Positions 1-6,027 of a DNA stretch of 24,149 nucleotides are shown here, piece by piece. The DNA is from a virus. The notes beneath the pieces were generated by a model that saw nothing but the letters and a program-made list of their open reading frames with translations, had not been told where the DNA came from and did no database searches. The stretch covers positions 1 through 24,149 of the IMG/VR virus record IMGVR_UViG_3300031140_000043; one strand, given 5' to 3'. Both the position numbers and the translations under genes were made by a program. Each line of letters starts with the position of its first letter. The first letter of the stretch is position 1.

Positions 1-126
1 TATGACTTAGAAGTTAAAAAAGGAGGATCAGGTGCAAATCTATCGTTTTCTTTTGGAACTATTGGATCTAAAGGTTCAAATGTACCTTACGAACAAATTG
101 AAGGTATTATCAAGACTTTAAAATAA
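1..126 (+). CDS. 3' end of an unknown gene (5' truncated by window edge)
   Basis: Reading frame 1 is open from the first base to the TAA at 124-126 and gives a 41-residue C-terminal fragment beginning YDLEVKKGGSG and ending EGIIKTLK. The frame is followed by a clear terminator at 184-213, as expected at the end of a transcription unit. The fragment is glycine- and serine-rich in the middle (SGANLSFSFGTIGSKGS) and ends in an amphipathic helix-like stretch. I do not recognise the family, and nothing here suggests a function. It is on the same strand as everything downstream. Confidence 0.6.
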   Translation, partial: YDLEVKKGGSGANLSFSFGTIGSKGSNVPYEQIEGIIKTLK

Positions 127-183
127 TTAAAACATTCCGCGTATCATCGGAACTATCAACCACATGTGTTGAAACAATCAAAG

Positions 184-213
184 AATGCTCTGTATAAACT
201 ACAGAGCATTTTT
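184..213 (+). terminator. Rho-independent terminator
   Basis: An 11-bp perfect stem (184-194 with 200-210, AATGCTCTGTA / TACAGAGCATT) closes a 5-nt loop and runs into a T-tract at 209-213. It ends the transcript of the gene truncated at the window start. Two weaker hairpins precede it: TTCCG/CGGAA at 135-139/148-152 and CAAC/GTTG at 157-160/168-171. Confidence 0.85.
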
Positions 214-232
214 AATTTAAAAAGATACGTAA

Positions 233-472
233 ATGAATAATCAATTCTTATTTAAACCGGGTAATTACGAAGATTGGTCAATCTCGGCCCTTGATAAAGT
301 AACAAAGGTAATAGATTCGTGTAATACTATAGAACATATTGAAACTGCTAAAAATATGGTAGATCATTTCATATTAATGATGGCAATTAACGAGACATAC
401 CCAGACGAAACAATACAAGACATTTCAAAACAACTTTATCTTTATTTAACATTAAAGAAAAACAAAATATGA
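233..472 (+). CDS. hypothetical protein, 79 aa
   Basis: A small acidic, probably all-helical protein (MNNQFLFKPGNYEDW...) with no motif I recognise. The start is supported by the A-rich leader just upstream (aaaaagatacgtaa) and by its position about 20 bp after a terminator. Its TGA stop overlaps the ATG of the next gene (ATGA at 469-472), so it is translationally coupled to the cytidylyltransferase-like gene. It probably opens the three-gene unit that ends at 1967. There are no membrane segments or cysteine clusters. Confidence 0.65.
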   Translation: MNNQFLFKPGNYEDWSISALDKVTKVIDSCNTIEHIETAKNMVDHFILMMAINETYPDETIQDISKQLYLYLTLKKNKI

Positions 473-1047
473 TTAACCCAAAAGGAATAGTAGGATTTAC
501 TGCAGGTAATTTCGATCTTCTGCACCCAGGTTACATATATACCTTTGAAACTGCGAAAGAACATTGTGATTATTTCATGGTGTTTCTACAGATAGATCCA
601 TCAGAAACTAGATTCACTAAATACAAACCAGTTATTCCTCTATATGAGAGATATAAGACGTTAATGGCAATTAAATACATTGATGAGGTTGTAACTTACC
701 AAACAGAAGAAGATCTAATACAATTAATTGAATTTTATAAACCAGATGTAAGAATCCTAGGGGATGATTATATCGGTAAGAGATTCTCAGGAGATAATTT
801 AAGCCCTGAAGTAGTTTACACAACAAGATCACATGGATGGTCTACTACTAAATTAAAGGATCTTATTACAATGCAAACTGTAAAGCAAAATCCGGAATTA
901 ATTGATAGAGCAAAGAACGAAGATTCAACATCAGCTGCCCAGAAATTAATGCTAGAAATTAGAGATCAAATCGCACAATATTCTGAGGGTAAATTAACAG
1001 AGGTTGAATATAAGACTGGAATTAAAAAACTAATAGAACAAGCATGA
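469..1047 (+). CDS. cytidylyltransferase-like nucleotidyltransferase
   Basis: This 192-residue protein carries the HxGH-superfamily nucleotidyltransferase signature near the N-terminus: TAGNFDLLHPGY at residues 11-22, close to the usual (G)TFDLLHxGH but with Tyr in place of the last His. The second family motif, the STT segment, is at 124-133 (WSTTKLKDLI). The family (TagD-like glycerol-3-phosphate cytidylyltransferases, RfaE C-terminal domains) couples CTP or ATP to a small phosphorylated substrate and releases pyrophosphate. Residues after about 134 form a helical extension not needed for the core fold. The gene overlaps its upstream neighbour by ATGA, and its TGA overlaps the start of the sugar dehydratase gene. 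The pair therefore looks like a nucleotide-sugar or nucleotide-alcohol synthesis module. The exact substrate cannot be read from sequence, and the His-to-Tyr change in HxGH may affect activity. Confidence 0.8.
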   Translation: MINPKGIVGFTAGNFDLLHPGYIYTFETAKEHCDYFMVFLQIDPSETRFTKYKPVIPLYERYKTLMAIKYIDEVVTYQTEEDLIQLIEFYKPDVRILGDDYIGKRFSGDNLSPEVVYTTRSHGWSTTKLKDLITMQTVKQNPELIDRAKNEDSTSAAQKLMLEIRDQIAQYSEGKLTEVEYKTGIKKLIEQA

Positions 1048-1967
1048 GAATAATCGTAACAGGAGGACTTGGATTTATAGGATCATCATTCGTAAACTTA
1101 CTTAACAGAAGATTACCAAATGATGAGATAGTTATTTTAGATAAAATGACATATGCTGCAAATCCTAATAATATTAAAGTGGCGACAACCCTCATAATGA
1201 AAGATATATGTGATGTTGTCGCTGAAGACTTGGGGGACTATGATTACATGGTTCACTTTGCTGCGGAGAGCCATGTTGATAACTCTATTAAAGACGGTAA
1301 ACCGTTTATTAGAACTAATGTAGAAGGAACATTCAATCTATTAGAGTGTGCCAGACAGAACCCTAACTTAAAGAAGTTCATACATATATCAACTGACGAA
1401 GTATACGGAGATATGGCAGATATTGGTTTATTAGCGGAAGCTAACGAATCTTTCGGACTAACAGGATCTTCATACTATTCAGCATCAAAAGCTGCTAGTG
1501 ATTTATTAGTTGAAGCATGTGGAAGGACGTTTGGATTACCGTATTTAATTACAAGAACATGTAATAATTATGGAGAACACCAGAACGAAGAGAAATTCAT
1601 TCCAAAGATAATGAAATCCATAGCAAATGATTTAACCATTCCAGTTTATGGAGATGGTAGACAGGTTAGAGAATGGATCGACACTGAAGATAACGTCCAA
1701 TTAATTTACGAATTAATGTTATCTGATATGGAAGGAGAAGTATATAATATCGGAAGTGGAGAAAAGTATGAGAATATAGAGATCATTAATATGATAGGAG
1801 AAATGTTAGGAAAGACTCCTAAGTTTGAATTCGTAGAAGATAGATTAGGTCATGATAAAAGATATGCATTAGATTCTACTAAAGTTAGGGAAGTATTCTC
1901 AGATTGGGAAACATTATCATTCAAAGAATTTTTATTGGAACAAATAAATGCATTAAAGAACAAATAA
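1044..1967 (+). CDS. dTDP-glucose 4,6-dehydratase-like NAD-dependent sugar dehydratase
   Basis: A 307-residue extended short-chain dehydrogenase/reductase. It has the Rossmann glycine motif TGGLGFIGS (residues 6-14), HFAAESHVDNS (71-81, typical of RmlB-type enzymes), STDEVYGD (116-123, with the Thr-Asp-Glu catalytic triad of dehydratases), the YxxxK motif Y145-K149, and NNYGEHQNEEKFIP (174-187). In the family these enzymes convert an NDP-hexose to the 4-keto-6-deoxy sugar. The length is slightly below the usual 330-360, with compaction at the C-terminus. It overlaps the cytidylyltransferase-like gene by 4 nt and is followed by a terminator, so the unit ends here. Since the same window encodes a DNA glycosyltransferase, one possibility is that it feeds a modified sugar to phage DNA. 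Modification of host surface sugar or a lipid precursor is an alternative. Confidence 0.85.
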   Translation: MRIIVTGGLGFIGSSFVNLLNRRLPNDEIVILDKMTYAANPNNIKVATTLIMKDICDVVAEDLGDYDYMVHFAAESHVDNSIKDGKPFIRTNVEGTFNLLECARQNPNLKKFIHISTDEVYGDMADIGLLAEANESFGLTGSSYYSASKAASDLLVEACGRTFGLPYLITRTCNNYGEHQNEEKFIPKIMKSIANDLTIPVYGDGRQVREWIDTEDNVQLIYELMLSDMEGEVYNIGSGEKYENIEIINMIGEMLGKTPKFEFVEDRLGHDKRYALDSTKVREVFSDWETLSFKEFLLEQINALKNK

Positions 1968-1971
1968 ATGC

Positions 1972-2056
1972 AATTGTTAATAACTTTTATAAAATAAGTG
2001 AGTCAGGATTTTTCTGGTTCACTTTTTTTGTTTATATTTACTTATAACTAATAAAC
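1972..2056 (+). promoter_or_regulatory. promoter module, copy 1 (two conserved blocks)
   Basis: Block A is AATTGTTAATAACTTT (1972-1987). Block B (2032-2056) begins TTATATTTAC and ends CTAATAAAC. Both blocks recur exactly at 2485-2500 and 2545-2569 with the same 60-nt offset. Block B contains TATATTTA (2033-2040), one base away from the Bacteroidota -7 consensus TAnnTTTG. Block A read on the other strand contains TTATTAACA, 7 of 9 matches to a DnaA box, which may be chance. The module sits directly upstream of the ATG at 2067. The sequence between the blocks is not conserved; here it holds a terminator. Promoter function is inference. Confidence 0.5.
1997..2029 (+). terminator. Rho-independent terminator after the sugar dehydratase gene
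   Basis: A 10-bp stem (1997-2006 with 2014-2023, two G-T wobbles: AGTGAGTCAG / CTGGTTCACT) has a GATTTTT loop and is followed by six T residues. It lies between the two conserved blocks of the promoter module at 1972-2056, so termination of the upstream unit and initiation of the next are interleaved. Confidence 0.8.
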
Positions 2057-2066
2057 AACATATATT

Positions 2067-2486
2067 ATGATGAAAGTACAAGATTTAAAAGAAGGAGATA
2101 TTGTTAACATGGATCCTAATAATATCAATGGAGATATTGTTTTAATTACAGGTAAATTGATAAGATACAACGGTATGAATAAATACCTTATGGAAGTTGA
2201 AGGTACTGACATGTTAATTGACGGTGAAACTACTGTCAATTTAATAGAAAGCAATTATACTCCTAAATCTGAACAAGATAGATTTAATGAGATAATGAAT
2301 ACTAAGGAATATTTAACGCAAGAGGAATATGACTTTTGTTTTGGTGTTGATGGGTCTATTAGGATTGATACTTCATATGTCGGTAATAACGGTGAAACTC
2401 GATTGGGTGTTTATTTGAATTTAAGACTTTACTCAGAACATGATGAAGAAATATATGACGGTGATGATTGTAACAATATGTACTAA
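2067..2486 (+). CDS. hypothetical protein, 139 aa
   Basis: A strongly acidic protein of unknown family. The N-terminal part (VQDLKEGDIVNMDPNNINGD) resembles the opening of a small beta-barrel or translation-factor-like fold, but this is only an impression. The C-terminal tail is rich in Asp/Glu (EHDEEIYDGDDCNN). There are two adjacent ATG codons (2067 and 2070), and I cannot decide between them. The gene is preceded by promoter module copy 1 and followed by copy 2, so it is probably monocistronic and may be expressed early. No catalytic motif, membrane segment or signal peptide is visible. Confidence 0.65.
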   Translation: MMKVQDLKEGDIVNMDPNNINGDIVLITGKLIRYNGMNKYLMEVEGTDMLIDGETTVNLIESNYTPKSEQDRFNEIMNTKEYLTQEEYDFCFGVDGSIRIDTSYVGNNGETRLGVYLNLRLYSEHDEEIYDGDDCNNMY

Positions 2487-2569
2487 TTGTTAATAACTTT
2501 GTGAAAACAGTTGCACAAAAGTTTTTTTATATGACATAAAATGCTTATATTTACTTATAACTAATAAAC
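2485..2569 (+). promoter_or_regulatory. promoter module, copy 2
   Basis: This is an exact recurrence of block A (2485-2500) and block B (2545-2569) at the same 60-nt offset as in copy 1. TATATTTA lies at 2546-2553. A T-run at 2522-2528 sits about 18 nt upstream, roughly where a Bacteroidota -33 TTTG element would be. Block A overlaps the last two bases of the preceding gene. The module precedes the ATG at 2578 and probably drives the run of small genes and the glucosyltransferase and dCTPase genes behind them. Confidence 0.5.
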
Positions 2570-2577
2570 TAAAAGAT

Positions 2578-2919
2578 ATGCCATTCATTACTAAAGATCA
2601 AATTACTACTAAAAGAAAACAATTAAAAGCTGCACTTCCACAGTATAAGCTTTCAGTAACAAACAAACACTTCTCGGGAATTAACGTAGCAATCATAGAG
2701 GGACCTAACGATCTTGGACATGAATACAATCAATTGAACGAAAATTGTGCCGATTGGTATAATGCAGAAGTTCAATCTATATTATCTACAATAATGCCAA
2801 TATTAAACGAAGGAAAAGGAGCTTCAACTGAAGACGGTGATTACGGAATGATTCCAGATTTTTACACATGGGTCCAGATTGGAAAATGGGACAAGCCATA
2901 TATTTTAAAGAATAAATAA
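2578..2919 (+). CDS. hypothetical protein, 113 aa, resembling LPD29-type domains
   Basis: This small protein has a pattern I associate with the LPD29-type domain of large polyvalent proteins on phages and plasmids. It shows an N-terminal helix (ITTKRKQLKAALPQYKLSV), a strand with INVAIIEGP, a central helix and a C-terminal VQIGKWDKPYI strand. The resemblance is from memory, without a search, so the family call is tentative and the function is unknown. It follows promoter module copy 2 by 8 nt and is the first gene of the run leading to the DNA glycosyltransferase. No catalytic residues can be assigned. Confidence 0.65.
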   Translation: MPFITKDQITTKRKQLKAALPQYKLSVTNKHFSGINVAIIEGPNDLGHEYNQLNENCADWYNAEVQSILSTIMPILNEGKGASTEDGDYGMIPDFYTWVQIGKWDKPYILKNK

Positions 2920-2922
2920 ATT

Positions 2923-3069
2923 ATGACAGATGAAGAAACAATAGCACTGCTAGAAAAAGAAGCAGAAGATTTAAAGTACAGAGATCCTATTGATACTACA
3001 CAATGGGCATATAACGAAGGAATAGAAGATTTAATAATTAAATTCAGTAATAAACTAAAAATAAACTAA
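2923..3069 (+). CDS. small hypothetical protein, 48 aa
   Basis: The ATG at 2923 opens a 48-codon frame (MTDEETIALLEKEAEDLKYR...) ending with TAA at 3067-3069. It exactly fills the gap between the genes at 2578 and 3075, with 3- and 5-nt spacings. The close fit, the strand, the acidic helical composition and the A-rich start context support a real small gene. The leading part would form one amphipathic helix. Function is unknown. Confidence 0.6.
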   Translation: MTDEETIALLEKEAEDLKYRDPIDTTQWAYNEGIEDLIIKFSNKLKIN

Positions 3070-3074
3070 AAACT

Positions 3075-3275
3075 ATGGCAATCAACTACAAACATCATTG
3101 GGAAAAGAATCCAGTACTTAGCAGAACATTAACAAACAAAGAAGATTTCGATGCTGTAAACAAGAAAGCTCTTGCTAAGAATGAGAAAGAAACAGTATTT
3201 CCATCGTATATTATGATGGATGGAGTTCCTCACAAAATGACAAAGGACGGATGGGTTGCTTTTACTAAAATGTAA
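3075..3275 (+). CDS. hypothetical protein, 66 aa
   Basis: A small basic protein (MAINYKHHWEKNPVL...) with aromatic residues concentrated near the ends and a C-terminal MTKDGWVAFTKM. The start context (ataaactaaaaactATG) is the A-rich, SD-less type seen throughout the window. It lies 5 nt after the 48-aa gene and 41 nt before the next. I recognise no family and can propose no function. Confidence 0.55.
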   Translation: MAINYKHHWEKNPVLSRTLTNKEDFDAVNKKALAKNEKETVFPSYIMMDGVPHKMTKDGWVAFTKM

Positions 3276-3316
3276 ACAAATCCATTTAATAGAGTATAAG
3301 AATCAAACACAAATTT

Positions 3317-3586
3317 ATGAGGAGTATTTTAGAAGAAGCAAATGATATAGTAAACAATCGTAGCGAAGAAGCAGATAGATCTTACGGACCTTTTTCAGAA
3401 GGAATGGACAGAGCCGCTATGATTTTTCAAGGAATGACAGGGCACGAAGTAACGGGTGCAGATATGTTTAAAGCACTAGTAGCACTTAAATTCTCTAGGG
3501 AATCTTATAATCACAAGAAGGATAATTTATTAGATGCAGTAGCATACATACAAGGATTAGAAAATTACGTTAACGAAAAAGGATAA
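3317..3586 (+). CDS. phage protein resembling the DUF6378 family, 89 aa
   Basis: The protein is helical, with the layout of a widespread small phage family: an N-terminal ILEEANDIVNNRSEEADRSYGPF segment, a middle helix ending in GADMFKALVALKFSR, and a C-terminal DNLLDAVAYIQGLENY helix. That pattern matches my memory of DUF6378, of unknown function and often found among nucleotide-metabolism genes of phages. Its acidic helix pairs loosely recall MazG-like NTP pyrophosphohydrolases, but the metal-binding ExxE/ExxD pattern is not convincing. It lies immediately before the glucosyltransferase gene, with a 1-nt gap. Confidence 0.65.
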   Translation: MRSILEEANDIVNNRSEEADRSYGPFSEGMDRAAMIFQGMTGHEVTGADMFKALVALKFSRESYNHKKDNLLDAVAYIQGLENYVNEKG

Positions 3587-3587
3587 C

Positions 3588-4616
3588 ATGAAAGTAGCAA
3601 TCACATCAGTTTTTTCTAACTTGACATACAATAAAAAGAATCATAGAGGTTTGGAGATTGTATATTTTAAACAATTGTTAGAAGAAAACAATTACGAAGT
3701 AGATCTTATAGGAAAGAAAGGACGCAACACCGCAGATTTAGATTTCTATGTAGATTACAAAGACGCTAAATGGGATGAATATGATGCAATCTTTATTCAA
3801 TTAAGTACTGCTAACTTCTTCGGAGGTAAAGTTGGAGACCATACAGAATCTGTCGCTAGAGAAATAGCTGGATATGGCGGAAAGATCTTCACTCTCGTGA
3901 ATGATCCTCGTATTGATTTCTTGAATCCAGTAGAAAAATTGAAGAGATTCAATCTAATCCAAGATCTTGAATCTGAGTGGTCCGATGTGATTGAGAATGC
4001 AACCTACTTATTCCCTGGTAAAGATATTAGTAAATTCTTAGGAAGAACACCTAAAAACTGGAAACAATTAGACTGGTTCACTTATATGTTCAAGCAAAGA
4101 ATGTCTAGTAATATGACAAAACCAACAAACTCTTTATTCGACTTCGACACACCTAAAAAAGAAAATGATTTAATTTATTATGGTGATAATCGCGCAGCAT
4201 TTAGAGAGAAGCAAATTAGAAAGTACTTTCCAGATAGCGAAAACAATTTACTAATAGGATATAAAACTAAAAAAGTAAATGCACCTTTTGTAAAGAAGAT
4301 GGAACACTCTGTTTTATTAGATACAATTTCAAAAAGTAAAGCAAGTTTAATTATAGGAGACGCAGAACACTTAGATAATGTAATAACATACAGGTTCTAT
4401 GAAACTATGGCATCTGATTGTCTTGCTGCAATTCAAATAGAATACGATCCAAACAAAGAATTAATTAGTGATCCGGTTTTACGTGATATACTATATGTAA
4501 AATCAAAGTCTGATGTTGAGAAGTTAATAAGTTCTTACTCAGAAGATTTAATTTCACGACAAAAGAAAGAATTAGAAAACATTTTCAATAATCTTGATAT
4601 AACCTTTAAAATATAA
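3588..4616 (+). CDS. bgt: DNA beta-glucosyltransferase-like enzyme (T4 BGT family)
   Basis: This 342-residue glycosyltransferase aligns by eye along its length with T4 beta-glucosyltransferase (351 aa), which transfers glucose from UDP-glucose to 5-hydroxymethylcytosine in DNA. Matching landmarks are E23 in RGLEIVYF; STANFFGG (73-80; T4 has SSINFFGG); the catalytic-base position D106 in VNDPRID (T4 D100 in TDIRLPF); the two arginines R202 and R206 in YYGDNRAAFREK; and LIIGDAEHLDNVITYRFYETMASD (254-277), whose T4 counterpart holds the UDP-binding residues. The key residues are kept, so an active enzyme is expected. It protects phage DNA from restriction. The adjacent dCTPase/dUTPase gene is the expected partner. 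The donor sugar need not be glucose, since the window also carries nucleotide-sugar genes. Confidence 0.85.
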   Translation: MKVAITSVFSNLTYNKKNHRGLEIVYFKQLLEENNYEVDLIGKKGRNTADLDFYVDYKDAKWDEYDAIFIQLSTANFFGGKVGDHTESVAREIAGYGGKIFTLVNDPRIDFLNPVEKLKRFNLIQDLESEWSDVIENATYLFPGKDISKFLGRTPKNWKQLDWFTYMFKQRMSSNMTKPTNSLFDFDTPKKENDLIYYGDNRAAFREKQIRKYFPDSENNLLIGYKTKKVNAPFVKKMEHSVLLDTISKSKASLIIGDAEHLDNVITYRFYETMASDCLAAIQIEYDPNKELISDPVLRDILYVKSKSDVEKLISSYSEDLISRQKKELENIFNNLDITFKI

Positions 4617-4619
4617 CAA

Positions 4620-5087
4620 ATGGCAAATATAGACAATGAATGTAAAGATCTAGAAGTAAAAGATTTTTACACAAACTCAACAACACATTTAGCGGACATC
4701 ATGGAAAACCAAAAAAAGATGCAAGAGCAGACTTATGGTTTTAACTTTGAAGACATGTCAATACGAGAAGTAATGGATTTTTGGCATGTTAATACACATG
4801 CACTAGTCGATGAAATTCATGAAATGACTGACGCACTTGGAGGTATTAAAGATGGTTCTGGAAACGCAGTATGGAAATACTGGAAAAAAGACTTTAAGAA
4901 ATATGATACAATGAAAGTATCAGATCTTTCTGAAGGAGATAAAAAAGAACTGTATATGGAATGGGTAGATATTTTACACTTCTTTATGAATTATGCATCC
5001 TCAATTGGATTAGATGCAAAAACTGCTTTTAATTACTACTTCGCAAAAGCTGAAGAGAATGTTCAGAGGCAGAAACGCAATTATTAA
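4620..5087 (+). CDS. 56: dCTP/dUTP pyrophosphatase (T4 gp56-like)
   Basis: This 155-residue all-alpha NTP pyrophosphohydrolase closely matches T4 gp56 (171 aa). Shared features are the metal-binding ExxE helix DEIHEMTDALGG (64-75), the segment AVWKYWKK (83-90), EWVDILHFFMN (114-124) with the second acidic pair E114/D117, and the C-terminal YYFAKAEENVQRQKRNY. In T4 the enzyme hydrolyses dCTP, dCDP, dUTP and dUDP, so unmodified cytosine is kept out of progeny DNA and dCMP is supplied to the hydroxymethylase. It follows the glucosyltransferase gene by 3 nt, a functional pairing. No dCMP hydroxymethylase (gp42) gene is in the window, so the hydroxymethylation step must be encoded elsewhere if the modification is T4-like. 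Confidence 0.9.
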   Translation: MANIDNECKDLEVKDFYTNSTTHLADIMENQKKMQEQTYGFNFEDMSIREVMDFWHVNTHALVDEIHEMTDALGGIKDGSGNAVWKYWKKDFKKYDTMKVSDLSEGDKKELYMEWVDILHFFMNYASSIGLDAKTAFNYYFAKAEENVQRQKRNY

Positions 5088-5106
5088 TTAAAATTGTCAT
5101 AATGGG

Positions 5107-5127
5107 AAAGGTTCTCATTTACCTTTG
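5107..5127 (+). promoter_or_regulatory. candidate -7 box TACCTTTG and overlapping hairpin
   Basis: TACCTTTG (5120-5127) matches the Bacteroidota sigma -7 consensus TAnnTTTG exactly and lies 11 nt before the endonuclease ATG. A TTG lies 23 nt upstream, slightly further than ideal. The box overlaps a 6-bp hairpin, AAAGGT/ACCTTT (5107-5112 with 5121-5126). The endonuclease gene may therefore have its own promoter, or the hairpin may limit read-through or translation. Confidence 0.35.
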
Positions 5128-5138
5128 ATATATAGTGT

Positions 5139-6017
5139 ATGAAGAAAGCATTTATATATCAGTGGATTAACAAAATTAATAATAAGAAATATATTGGATC
5201 TCACATTGGAGTGCCTGAAGACAATTATACTGGCTCAGGCACTTACTTTAAGAACGCATATCTTAAAAATCCAGAATCATTCACTAGAGTTATTTTAGAA
5301 GTAATAGAAAGTGAAGACATACATTCGGAAATAAGAATTCTTGAAGAAAGTTATTTAAATAAAGTAGATGCTGCAAATAGCGTTGAATATTATAACATAA
5401 CTAATAGATACTACGGAGGAGATACTTATTCAGGACTTAGTACTGAAGACAAAGCAAAAATGATTAAAGGTTGGAGCGAATCTGGAAGATTAGACAGATT
5501 ACATAATCCACAGAAGTATATTGAATTAAAGAGAAAACAAAGTATCGCACAGAGAATTACAGGAAAGAATGTTTATCAATTTAGTAAAGATGGTTATTTG
5601 TTAAATGAGTATGATTGTTTAGAAGTAGCAGCAAATAAAACCAATACATCTAAAGGTAACTTACATAGTGCGCTGAATGAATCTAGAAATACCGCAGGAG
5701 GATTCCGATGGTCTTATAGTAAAAAACCTAATGATTTGATACCAGTTAAACCTAGGGTATATTCTAAAACAGGAAAACAAAAGAATCCAAGTGGAAAAAC
5801 AAATAAAATATTCACACAAGTATTACAATATGACTTAGAGAATAATTTATTAAGAACTTGGAATAGTAGAAACGAAATTGAAGAAGAATTAGGTATTAGC
5901 AAAGGTATGATTAACCATGCACTTAATAACAAAGTAAAGAAAACCGGAGAATATAAAGGTTTTATTTGGAAAAAAGGTAAACAAATCACAATTGTAGAAT
6001 ATAATAACAAATCTTAA
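5139..6017 (+). CDS. GIY-YIG homing endonuclease with NUMOD-type DNA-binding repeats
   Basis: This is a 292-residue free-standing homing endonuclease. The N-terminal GIY-YIG-type nuclease core is FIYQWINKINNKKYIGSHIG (residues 5-24), with YIGSH as the YIG motif and YQW as the variant GIY motif, followed by TGSGTYFKNA. Residues about 143-194 and 227-280 form two NUMOD1-like repeats, each with a V(Y/L)Q(F/Y) strand and a helix-turn-helix segment (NLHSALNESRNTAGGFRWSY; GISKGMINHALNNKVKKTGE), which in this class bind the target DNA. It stands 10 nt before the N-terminal DNA polymerase fragment. That placement suggests the polymerase locus is, or was, its target, and that it may have had a part in fragmenting the gene. 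It may have its own promoter at 5120. Confidence 0.85.
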   Translation: MKKAFIYQWINKINNKKYIGSHIGVPEDNYTGSGTYFKNAYLKNPESFTRVILEVIESEDIHSEIRILEESYLNKVDAANSVEYYNITNRYYGGDTYSGLSTEDKAKMIKGWSESGRLDRLHNPQKYIELKRKQSIAQRITGKNVYQFSKDGYLLNEYDCLEVAANKTNTSKGNLHSALNESRNTAGGFRWSYSKKPNDLIPVKPRVYSKTGKQKNPSGKTNKIFTQVLQYDLENNLLRTWNSRNEIEEELGISKGMINHALNNKVKKTGEYKGFIWKKGKQITIVEYNNKS

Positions 6018-6027
6018 AAATACATTA

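Noticed and set aside
2048-2254. Minus-strand open frames such as 2048-2254, 5714-6010, 7671-7889, 8031-8288 and 17101-17304
   Set aside because: All lie inside well-supported + strand genes, with compositions typical of reverse-complement shadows, and no minus-strand promoters or terminators accompany them.
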